Shown here one piece after another: positions 12,111 to 22,215 of a stretch of DNA of 64,000 nt (its first letter is position 1; each line of letters opens with the position of its first letter). Source of the stretch: Cristatella mucedo (taxonomy: Eukaryota > Bryozoa > Phylactolaemata > Cristatellidae); the NCBI GenBank assembly GCA_009760855.2, contig WPIO01000265.1, forward strand, positions 98,018-162,017. Reading direction: 5' to 3'. The position numbers and the translations under genes were made by a program. The notes under the pieces were generated by a model. The model made no database searches, was not told where the DNA came from, and was given only the letters and a program-made list of their open reading frames with translations.

Positions 12111-12120
12111 CCGGTGCCTG

Positions 12121-13980
12121 AAGGCAGCTAGCAAGATGACCATTCTTTGTCGGCCGATCTACACTCCTCCCAGCACCAACTGACCGGCCAGTAAGCTAGC
12201 ATCAACCTAGCTGCACCTGACCGGCTGGTCATTATGGCCCAACCTTTCGAAAGAAAGCACACATCGAGCAGACGACGGAAGGACAAACAGCTGGCCAGCC
12301 ACACGCAAGCACACGAGCTCGGCAAGTGCAAAGTAAGTGCACGGCTGGCGATACGTTTTACAGGCGTACAATGCTGAATCTGCTTAACATCCCGAAATAC
12401 TGACTACTCTTCGGCTGGCAATGTAAAGTGCTATGTTTATTTTAGAGGCATACACAAGTAACAAAAACAGTCGTGTGGACGATGCAAGGACAAATATAGC
12501 TTGGAACAATTCAACACCACGTTTGTCCTGCCATCGTCCATACGGATAGCATAAAAGGGGTCGAGCGAATCTTGCTTCAGCTCATCGTATGCCTTGCTCC
12601 TCCCTGATGAGCTGCATGCTATCCATCACCTGCAAAAATAGAACCAGGTCACAACGGCAACATTCGCCAAATTAAGAACAGCAAATGGTGCTAATTGATT
12701 GTAGCAAACCACTGAAGTCATTATTTGTTGCATCCTGCAACTGAATAGTAAGGGTGCTAATCAGTAGTTCACTGGGTGTAGTGCTGGGTGAACTGTAGTG
12801 CAGTGGGCACACTGGCAGTTTTAATCCAAACAGAACATCCGTCTATTTTTATAACCGAAACTACTGCCCTCTCTGCACTGCATGGGGGTTGAGACTAAGG
12901 AATATTCTGACTTGGCAATGCGCCCTATAGCATACTTCTTGGAATTATGCAGGTATCATGACTTACTATTTATAGAAAAACGTATGCATTAGCTACCTTA
13001 TGTATATTTGTGACATCGAGTATTAACTGTGCAATTGACCTTCATCCAAGACTCAAACATGTCCCCTTACTTGTCTACAACTGGTGAACGACTCAGCAGC
13101 TCGGCTGGTGTGCCTGCAAAACCATCGCTACTACATTGCACCACTTCTGCCTGAACTTAACTGGCTACCTATTAATCATCAAATCTACTACAAGAGGCTC
13201 ATCTAATCTCCTGGCTCCTTCGAAGTGCTTACACACAATCGGCTCCACGGCTCCAGTCGCCATGCCATTCCACGCACAAAATTGGTGCCCAAGCATTGGG
13301 CACAGTCTGTGGTAAACTGGACTGCCGTGCTAGGCCTGTGTCCTTCCTGAATGAAAAGTTCGGGGTTGAGCACAGCAGAATGTCGCTAGATCGTGCTCCC
13401 TAGGCAGAACATAGGTTTGTCCAGAAGCTGTCACATTACCTCAAAGCAAAACGATGCACTCCCAGTCCTACGGCTGAAAGGCTTTCATTGCTACATAGCT
13501 CTTGTTGAATTGCACTACGTATGTGTCTAGAACAGGCGAGGCATTACGGGTGACATTATTATGACCACATTCAACTTCATGCTAGCCAACTCTTCAACTG
13601 CCGAGGACAGATCCTCAGTTGTAGCTAACCAAGCTAGAGCCTCAAAGCTGCTAGATACCAATTCATACATACCTCAGTGGGATTAGAGAACACATCCTAT
13701 CTAATGCACAGGGGCTACCTATCTAGAGTGCAGTGATCCTGCTCAGCTATAATGCACAAGTACGCAGTCAACCCAGGAAGGCAGGGCAAGCCGTGCTAAT
13801 CTGCTTTCAGACGTGACGACATTGCACGAGTCAACGCCTCGGGTCCTCCACTTCAGCACGTACTGCTGAGATCTGCGGACTTCCGCTCACTGGGTCACTG
13901 GGTGCCCCTGAAGCAGACAGATGCCAGATGCAAGTTAGGCAGGTACAAACAGAGAAGTGTGTCAATTCTCAAGTGAAGAG
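12121..13980. other. Unique spacer between the duplicated units
   Basis: I find no counterpart of this stretch elsewhere in the window and no recognisable gene. Open frames are short and without motifs. Confidence 0.5.
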
Positions 13981-13982
13981 CT

Positions 13983-14640
13983 AATGTAATGCAACGTATC
14001 TCCGTCTGTAACTCCACAAAAGTCATAAAGGCCACGTGGGTGTTACACAGGAGAGTTTTGCATAGCGCACTCACAGCCTTAGCGGCTTTCGGCACGCATT
14101 CGGTAGCCAACAGACTTCGTCTCACGAAACAAAGAGAAAATGGGAAGCATAGCAGTCAGGAGAGCAGTTGAGGTAGTGAGTAGCATGAAAGTAGCAGCTC
14201 AGGACAGCTGAAAAGGATGAGCCATAGTCGGTAGTAGGAGAGTAGTTGTCGTTGCGTAAGAATTGTGGAAGCAAGCTCCACAGTCTAGGGCCTGCAGAGC
14301 TAAAGCTTCTGCCAACAACGGTCTTTAAGTGGAGGAATGGGAAAGCTAATTTATTGTCCACACAAGACCTGAGGGCTCGAACAGGCTGAAACTGATGCAG
14401 CAGTTCAGCTAGGTATGAAGGAGCCAAGCCGTGGTAGGCCTTGTGGGTTAGTGTAAGAACCTTGCTCTGAATCGGTTGGTCAACTGGCAGCCATCTTAGC
14501 TCTTTTAGCAAAGGAGACATGTGCTTAAACTTCTGGGACTTGAAGACTAGCCTTGCAGCCATATTCATAGTTAGCTGCAGTGGTGTAATCGTTTTTTTTG
14601 TGGTAGCCCAGCTAATAGGGAATTGCAATAATCAAGACAA
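13983..14640 (-). mobile_element. L2-A LINE 3' part, longest open RT C-terminus
   Basis: An open frame on the minus strand (14628-14122) reads LLKELRWLPVDQPIQSKVLT, KAYHGLAPSYLAELLHQF and SFSSAGPRLW, the C-terminal pattern of CR1/L2 RTs. It is followed by the L2-A tail ending in an ATTAC-type repeat at about 13983. Confidence 0.85.
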
Positions 14641-15078
14641 CGCTGAACCCACGGACAGCAGCTGCACAGTAAACGGGAGAGAGCAACCGATCCAGTTCCA
14701 AGTGTCAACATTCTTAATCCACTCCAAATTTCAAAGTTCCGAGTTCAAATGTTTTTTAGCCATGCTCATTGAATGAAGAGAAAAATGATGTTTAGTGGCG
14801 CCCGGAAGCAGGCTTCGGGTGCTTCCTGCAATTCGTGGACATGCCGTATGCACAATGGGTAATTGGAGCTGTTTCGACATGGACATGTCACTTGTGCAGG
14901 GCTTTCACTATTCAGCAATCTTTTTCTCTTTTTCATGTTTAGGCATACAGTCCGTAGGCTACAAACTGCCACACTCACCGCAGTTTCAGCACAGCATTAC
15001 AGTCTCCGCTATGCATAAGTCGGTATTTGCCCACTAGCTGATATGTCGTTAAACAGAGTTTGGGGATTACTGGTGAGC

Positions 15079-15245
15079 CTGACGGCACACTAGGTAAGGT
15101 GGTTGCTTTTCCTGATCTCAGGCCCGAGGTCGTGGGTTCGAATCCAGTAGTGGATGATCCTTTATCGCCACTGCAACCACTGGTGATAGCCGTAAAGGCT
15201 CTTCTGTGGCTACACAAAAGAGGCTATTGAATCAACCAGTCTTTT
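15079..15245 (+). mobile_element. SINE1 (unit B)
   Basis: Box B is at 15135-15145. Unit A has only a remnant at the matching place (415-510). Confidence 0.85.
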
Positions 15246-15679
15246 TTCTGCTATCCCAAAAATGTACAAGTTTTTGCACACTGTGCCTTAGCACAGCAGA
15301 GGCAAGTAGCTCACAGTTCACTAACCAGGGGCATGAATACAAGATAAGCAGCAAGAATAAAGATTAGCTCATCAAAATCCTGGTCTATGGAGTGCAGAAG
15401 AGCAATAATGGTTGTCAACACAGCTGTTCAACATAGAACTGCCTGCTGCAGAACTCAAACCCACGGCCTGGGTCGTGAAGTGAGAGCACCATACTCCAGG
15501 GCTACGACCCAAGGCGCAGCTCTGAATGTGCCGGATGCAAGCTAGGTGAAAGCTGCCAAAGAACTTAATCAGGCTAATTTATCAGAGGGGCATAACCTGA
15601 CCACTACTTTCACGATGCATACACTCTTCCCAAACCTATCATGACAACGCAGAGCACCCTCTTGCTGATGCCATCTTTG

Positions 15680-15812
15680 GTTATGCCTAGTGGTTAAGGT
15701 GCTCACCTTTGACGACCGAGGTCGTGGGCTCAAGACGTGCAGCAAATATGAAGCATAGATGAATCCCCTAGATAGGGACTAGGTTCTCTTAGGGTGCTTA
15801 AAAAATGAATGA
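15680..15812 (+). mobile_element. SINE2, second tRNA-derived family (unit B; matched at 885-1005 in unit A)
   Basis: The head GCCTAGTGGTTAAGGTGCTC resembles a tRNA box A, and GGTCGTGGGCTCAAG is the box B region. The 3' part, ACTAGGTTCTCTTAGGGTGC, resembles the L2-B tail. Other copies are at 34290-34415, 59478-59590, 63065-63310 (interrupted) and 63740-63870, and a minus head at 34680-34750. Confidence 0.7.
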
Positions 15813-15818
15813 TGTGTT

Positions 15819-15852
<34 letters not shown>

Positions 15853-16157
15853 GTGTGCTGTGGGTACGAGCGTGTGTGAGTACATGTAAACCCTGAAGAT
15901 AGCATTCAGATGCATGCAGATGATAGTCTAATAATGACAAGATGTTGTTTCTTGAGCATGTTACCATCCGATCGTGCTTCCTTTTTAGAAAATGTAAAGT
16001 GCCAAGAAAAAAGAGAGTTCCCTGGTGGTGCTTTATAAAATGCATTATTATCAGTAGTAAGATAGCTAGGAAGATAGCATGGTTACTACAACAAGACTTG
16101 AGGTGACGCAATTCCTAGCGGCACCTGCTGAGACGTCTACAATGAGCCGGTGAGTTA

Positions 16158-16292
16158 TCACAGTATCTGAAATTGCTGCTTGTGCATTAAAATGTGCACG
16201 ACCATCAAAGCAGCTTCATAAAACTGCTGCCCACAGCCCTTGCAATAGTGGGCCTTGTCGTCAGCATTACTGGGCAAGGTGGTGCTGGACAT
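16158..16292 (-). pseudogene. C2H2 zinc-finger exon, copy 3 in unit B (truncated by stops)
   Basis: Same exon in unit B. The ATG at 16292, the Kozak context and the acceptor (CTCTGGATGCAG|CCACCATG) are intact, and so is the finger (CKGCGQQF and HILMH). After residue 44, TGC and CAA of copy 2 are replaced by TGA and TAA, and the donor GTATTG has become GAATTG. The 5' end therefore looks usable while the 3' end is dead. Confidence 0.6.
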
Positions 16293-16870
16293 GGTGGCTG
16301 CATCCAGAGAGAGAGCAAGATGCCATTGGACGGTCTGCAGGCAAAGACAGGGCAACGGCCGGACAGGGATGGCTCTGCTCAACTGCTTCCCCTATTGTGA
16401 GCCGAGCAGGCGAAACATGTGGCTGCGGTCACGCAGACGGCTTGCTAACTGGGTGCCGGACACACTGACAGACTGAAACTGATCCACCGTTGAGCGCCAC
16501 AGTTTTTACGGTATCCCCGAAAGCTTTGGGGCAGTGCTGAAGAAGAACCAGTTGCACCACATATCAGTTATTGGCCAAAGGAAAAAATTGCAGGCGCAAC
16601 CGGCCATCAAGCAAATAGACCATTTAAAAGTCAATCGAGTTTGACAGGATTCATTAATTCAAACAAATCTCTAAAAGATGTTGCCGATCAAAAGAAATGG
16701 CAAAGTGTTAGACGCGCTCAAAGCAAGGGTGCACCCAGTATAGCTTTCGAAACTTAAGGCTTATACAACAAGTCACACTATCCTGGCCATTCACTATTGC
16801 GACAGATATACTAGAGATTTGAAGCCATTTGAGGCTTAAAATTTTCACGAGGCACAGCTTGAATAGACGG

Positions 16871-17180
16871 CCAGATCACGATTAACTTTGGACGCCTGCC
16901 GAAAGTGGCAAAGAGCCCGCCAAAACCGTGAAAAGCAAATCGTGAGGCAAAATCTGCATAAACACTGAACATGCATGTCTGAGGCAAGTTAGACAATCTC
17001 GAAATTACTTACACGACCCACCAATTCAGCCACTCACAAAACACAGGATAGCCAGAGAAACAAGAATAATGCAAGAGGAAGCAGTCAGCTAACGAGCGGC
17101 CTACCCGGCGGGCAAACGTCAGGATACTGTCTGGATTACAGCGGCACAAGCGGCCAGAGGCTACAGGTCACCGAATCGGG
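16871..17180 (-). other. Counterpart of the conserved donor tract (unit B)
   Basis: Four substitutions and one single-base indel relative to 4018-4329. The donor after 17013 is unchanged. It sits upstream of the stop-truncated zinc-finger copy. Confidence 0.35.
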
Positions 17181-17379
17181 TTTGGTATAAGCAAGAGAAA
17201 TTAATAAAACTTCTAGTCATAATTATTAGACTAAAATCTGGGACATTAACATGCTATTATTACTTGTACTAAGCCGGCATTGGTAGCTATAAATCCAAGC
17301 AGGTTTACCAAGCATTGAAACTAACTGAGCATACCGACTGCAACCTTACAGCACACACCTGGTATAATAGTGTAGCAAT

Positions 17380-17540
17380 CCTAAAAAAAACCTAGCTGCT
17401 TATGCAGCCTCTTTTTTGTATAGCGACAGGAGAGCCTTTACGGCTATCACCACCACTTGCAGTGGCGATAAAGGATCGCCTACCACAGGAATCGAACCCA
17501 CGACCTCAGGACCGAGGTCATGAAAGCAACCGCCTTCCAT
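17380..17540 (-). mobile_element. SINE1
   Basis: Minus orientation with GGAATCGAACCCACGACC, which is box B in reverse complement. Confidence 0.8.
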
Positions 17541-17910
17541 AGTGTGCCATAACGACTACCACCTATATGAGATGGGGCATAAGGATAACTAGAATAGCTA
17601 TTTTGAGATTTCCTTCGTAGGGAGCTAAGGAGGGAACAGTAAGAGATCGGCAACAGCACACCAGTAGCAAAGGGGTCTACCCAAGTGCTATTGCTATTTA
17701 AAGAAGGGTTATAAGAAAGCGACATTAACAAGCAGATCATAGTTTAGCTGCTATTCAAATTGACATGAGTTTCGAGCTTCCTTTTTCTGCAGACTTTTTT
17801 ATTATGGTTCGTTTTGAATACTGGCGATTCTAGGTTCCTGTGGCCCTATTGCCTTGCATAACTACCTAGCAACAAATGCCCAATATTCGAGTATGTATGC
17901 CAAGTATAGA

Positions 17911-18624
17911 TCTTCCTGGCTCGATGCAAGCAGCACCAAAGGAGGAGTTTTCTCGGGCCTAACAACAATCACCGGATCAAGGTTTCTTGAAGGTCAGAAG
18001 GTCATACGTGAGGAGAGGCAGCCAGAGAGCTACCATTACATTCGTCTTGCTTGGGCTGCCCTACTAGTAAAAGGTGGAAACCTGACTGCCCTAATCCTGA
18101 AAGAGCTGTCAAGGAGTAAAAGTCGTCACGCTCGTGCAAAACCCTGGTTATGCCCCTCCTCCTTCCGACTCGACCAGAAGTGGCACGAAAGTCTCAAAAG
18201 CTCTTGCTCCAATTTCGAGCAATACCAGCAAAGAAGAGGATGCACTTTCACTGGCAAGATGAGACCTAGGCGAGAAGGGGGAGGAAAACACCCAGCCGAG
18301 GCCGAGAGTCAAAGCACGAGATGCTGATTCGTTCATCGTCAGGTTCGGCCGACTCTCTCCTCTCTCTGTTTTTCTCACCTCGAGCACTGCTGCAGAATGC
18401 CTTGGCTGCCAAGTCGGCTGCTCTTCAGCTTTGATGCCGAGCAGAAGGTGCCACGTCATGTTGGGCTTCGTTTTTTTGGCTGCTTCTTTCAAGCAAGAGT
18501 CTGAAATGGAAATGGGCAGCAAAGCGATATAGCATGGCGACACAACACAAACGGTCAAATTTCGTCTGCCGAGCCGCTACCAACAGGTGCTTTCGCATAA
18601 ATTCCACTCCTTCCCAGCAAAATC
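17911..18624. repeat. 713-bp tract 99% identical between units (unit B copy)
   Basis: Partner of 5496-6208. The overlapping plus-strand frame (17854-18327) has one amino-acid change from the A copy within the shared part (Lys to Glu). The minus-strand frame is also shared. No protein family was recognised. Confidence 0.5.
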
Positions 18625-18959
18625 GAACATGCCGATACCTGCAGAAAAGCGAGGGCTCGCCATCACAGCCCAGCAGTCGCGAACAGGTTCTCCTAGCCAG
18701 CCAGCGGCTATGACCTTCAGAAGCCGGCTCCGCGAGTTGAGGCACAAGAAACCTTTCGATGCTACGAAGCGCAAACAAAACTAAAAACTATCGCTGCTGA
18801 ACCAAGAGCTTCACAAGCTAGCCCAGGGACAGAAGCCCAGTGGAGGAAATCAGCAGTTGCAGCGTGTTGAGGGCTCGCCGTGCAGCGAGGCTCACGTGCC
18901 ACCTCACCTGTCAAGACGTTAATTAGCTGAATTACGCAACTATTTTAACACCAGCAACA

Positions 18960-19370
18960 GTTCAACTGCAAGCAGCAGTGTTAACGGGCGGAATGAAAGT
19001 GAACAACCCACTGCGGCCCAGAATGAGAAGCGTTTGGCTCGAGCAACAGCCAAGGCAGCCAAGGCAGCCAGAGCAGCGATTCTGCGCGGTGCTCGCAACG
19101 TAAGGGTCAGCGCGCTGGCGCCCGTGCAAGGTCGCTTGCCGGAACAACGCTCAGCGATTCCATTTGCGCAACCGAGGTCAGTTTGCTCTTCCGCGAAAGG
19201 TCGCGCCGATCCGGATCTGGAGCCGCAAGTGCAACTTCAAAGTGCGGCAGTGCTATAGCGCTCGCACAGCACGAGGTCGTCGAAATCTTTTTAAGCCCTC
19301 ATCCGCCTGGTCAAATCTAACAGCACGCTCAGCAGCTCCATTCTCCACGCGAAAGTGAGCGCACGTGAAA
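18960..19370. other. CpG-rich tract, unit B
   Basis: Counterpart of 6900-7270. The plus-strand frame 19034-19258 contains an extra in-frame AAGGCAGCC repeat. No gene family was recognised. Confidence 0.35.
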
Positions 19371-19741
19371 CCGTTATTTCCCTTGACGGTAAATAAGCAT
19401 ACCAGATCCCTGACCTGCAGTTTAAATAAGGTACAGCGCAGTTTAACTGGCATCTATTGCACTGCTGAGTGAGGCTGCAGTTATCTAGCTTTGTCGCATG
19501 CAGGAGAGCAGGGCGATTCGGCACCTGGGCAGCCAGCTGGACTATAGGCAATGGTGAGACGTGATAGTGATAACTACCGAGATATAGCCTCGCTGGGCTA
19601 ATCAGTTGCTCACTCTTGTGGTGGCTTCGAAATCGTGCAAAAAAAGATGAAAAAGTTGGGAGAGTTAAAAAGGTTCAAACGGAAGGTATGTCACGGCTAG
19701 CCTAAATTGTGAGCTCTTTCAAAGCAGCCTCGGTCCGACAT

Positions 19742-19900
19742 AAATCCTAGCTGATTAAACAGCCTCTTTTTGTATAGCGACAGAAGAGCCTTTACGGCTA
19801 TCACCACCGCTTGCAGTGGTGATAAAGAATCGCCCACTGCAGTATTCGAACCCACGATCTCGGGACCGGGGTCGTGAAAGCAACCGCCTTACCTAAGCTG
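19742..19900 (-). mobile_element. SINE1 private to unit B
   Basis: Minus-strand full copy. Unit A at about 7671 reads straight through (CTGACGTAAGCTG), so A is the empty site. Confidence 0.85.
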
Positions 19901-19904
19901 CATG

Positions 19905-21556
19905 CACAACTCGTGCCCCGCTATGCACGTATGGTGCGCGCCTGTGGCTTCTGCTGTAATTAGCGAGGCGCCTGACACTAATGGACATGCCTTACCTGTG
20001 TCAAACAGCCAAACAACCGATGCAGCGCAGTAAAGCGTCTGGCCGCTAATGCACGTTATATTCTGTGGTAGCCGTAGCGATTAATCGGGCTCTCACACAT
20101 GTGGCCGTTGAGAGGGACAAAGGAGAGTCTCGTTTACCGCGAACATGCGCCAGCTCTGTCTTTGCAACAATCCCACTAGAACAGCCGCAACCGGAGACAC
20201 TGTCACACAACAACTGGTAGCAGAGAATGGCTATTGCAAGGATGCCGCCGGTATATGACGGCCAATCGCCGCTCGACCACTGGATCGAACGCATTGATAC
20301 AATCGCGTCGGCAGACGGCTGGAACGAGGCATCTTGTACGAGCAAGGTACAAGCGTTTCTAGCCGGCGAGGCGCTCATCGTATATCTGGAAGTGGAAAGC
20401 GGGAAGCGAACGCTAAAAAAGTAAAGGAAGCGTTAGAGGAGGCGTTTTCACCAGAGGCCGTGGTGAGTCCCTCCGAGACTTTGAAGGCCGCGTCCAGCAG
20501 AACGGCGATCCGTTGCGAACCTTTATATACTACTTGAAACGCCTGCTCAGGCGAGCGATACCCGACTTAGGCAGTGCTGCAAAAGAGTCGCACCTGTACC
20601 ATCATTTTTTGAACGGACTTTCGGACAGTGTGGCCGCCACTATTAAGGCTTCGCCGGACTGTACAACGCCAGCGGCCAATCTGAAGCGAGGCGTGGTTCT
20701 AATGGCAATGCTACGAGGGCGCCAACACTACCGGGGCATCCCTCGAGTCAGCCGGAGCGACGCTTGCGAATGTCGTCTCAGAGCTGACCGCGCCTGGCCA
20801 CCGTAGAGGCCGAGCTCCAGGGCATGCGAGTCGAAGCACCGCGCGCATCGGGAGAGCTTGGACGAGAGTCTGCAGCAGCGGTGCCAGCGGGCTCGGCGCA
20901 CCATCGCGAGCGATGCGGAGAGAGTTCGCCAAGTCAGCGACAGGCCAGCGCCGACTGTCGCTGTCTAGGCTCCGAGCGTTTCTGGGCTTGGCGTCCTACT
21001 ATCGCCGGTTCATCAAAGGGCTTTGCTAGCGTTGGCCGCTCCCTTGCATGAACTGCTTGCAACATGAACTGCTTGCAACCCGTTTACGCGTGTGGTGCCA
21101 ACGCAGCAACAGCAGCACTTCGAGCAACTGAGCAACGGAGCGCTGGCCACCGCCCCCCCCCCCTAGGTGCTCGCCTATCCGATGACTGCCGAGCCTCTCG
21201 TCGTCTCGACCGACGCCAGTGACCAGGGTCTCGGGGCGATACTAGAACAAGGAGGTCGAGTGCTGGCGTTCAAGAACCGCGCCTTGTCTCCTAGAGAACG
21301 AAACTACGGGGCACCGTGCAAAAAAAATGCTTGGCACTCGTATACGCCTTGAAGGAATTCAGACACTACCTCCTGGGCCGAGTCGAGAACCGATTGAAAT
21401 CCGCTTGTGTGGCTTAACAGCCAGAAAGCACAGGGGCACGCTGGGCTGTCGCCTTGCATGGGTTTGAGTTCGACATCACCTACAGGATAGCGGAGCTTAA
21501 CACCCATGCAGATGCTCTGTTGCGCTGGCCTACTGAGGATCTGCCGGCGTGTCTAA
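19905..21556 (+). mobile_element. Ty3/Gypsy LTR retrotransposon remnant, internally deleted
   Basis: Reading order is a primer-binding site at 20215-20230, a gag-like region from 20227 (MAIARMPPVYDGQSPLDHW, then LYHHFLNGLSDSVAATIKAS near 20600), the C-terminal tail of reverse transcriptase (LRAFLGLASYYRRFI near 20965), and RNase H (LVVSTDASDQGLGAIL near 21190, ending with THADALLRWP near 21510). Protease, zinc knuckle, the catalytic RT core and integrase are missing, and there are several frameshifts and a 16-bp tandem duplication near 21048. The 5' LTR is presumed to end just before the primer site. No 3' LTR is seen, and the element stops at an L2-A fragment. It is non-functional. Confidence 0.85.
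20215..20230 (+). promoter_or_regulatory. Primer-binding site complementary to initiator Met-tRNA
   Basis: TGGTAGCAGAGAATGG matches the complement of the 3' end of animal initiator methionine tRNA (TGGTAGCAGAGGATGG) at 15 of 16 positions. It lies immediately before the gag-like start, as in an LTR element. Confidence 0.75.
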
Positions 21557-21566
21557 GATTTGCGGA

Positions 21567-22215
21567 GATGAGTTCCACAGTCTAGGACCTGCAGAGCTAA
21601 AGCTTCTGTCGCTAACGGTGTTTAAGCGGAGAAATGGAACAGCTAACTAATTGTCCATATAAGACCTGAGGGCACGAAGAGGCTGAAACTGGTGCAGCAG
21701 TTCAGCTATGTATGGAGGAGTCAAGCCGTGGCGGGCCTTTTGGGTCAGCGTAAGAGCTTTGCTCTGTATCAGTTGATCAACCGGCAGCCCCTGTAGCTCT
21801 CTTAGCAACGGAGACACATAGTCAAACCTCTGGGACTTGAAAACTTAGCTTGCAATCCTATTCATAGCCATCTGCAGTGGCCCAGTTGCTTTTTTCGGTA
21901 GCCCAGGCAAACAATAATTACAATAATCAAGCCGAGACGGAACTAAAAAGCTAGTTAAGTTGTTTGCAAGCCACTGTGGAAGACAGCTGTTTGTCTTATA
22001 TAGGGATCTGACGGGAGGGCTAGCTTTAAAAGCAGTCTTTGAAAGGAAGCTTTTAAAACTTGCAATGCCAATATTATATATGCCGTAAAGGAAGCACGAT
22101 CGTATTGTCAGTGGTAGTGTGCACAATTTGAACAAGCATAACAAAGTTAGAGGTGAAATGCACAGGGTCACAGTGCAAGCATGGTTATTGGCAGCATGCA
22201 CAGCGTCAAGCAAAC
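21567..22215 (-). mobile_element. L2-A LINE 3' part (unit B)
   Basis: Minus-strand frame from 22213 to 21845 contains SRLDYCNYCLPGLPKKATGP, followed below 21845 by LLRELQGLPVDQ and PYIAELLHQFQPLRALRS. It abuts the truncated 3' side of the Ty3/Gypsy remnant. Confidence 0.85.

Larger units (their letters stand above)
80..12120 (+). repeat. Segmental duplication, unit A
   Basis: Collinear with unit B (14730-24585) in the same orientation. Anchors are 105-300 with 14750-14960, 3040-3830 with 16020-16800, 4018-4329 with 16871-17180, 5496-7680 with 17911-19730, 9500-10950 with 22630-23930, 11280-11520 with 24200-24440, and 11950-12110 with 24440-24575. Identity is about 85-90% outside the 97-99% tracts. 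Unit A also contains its own internal duplication of about 1.7 kb (about 1150-2010 with 2960-3790). Confidence 0.9.
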
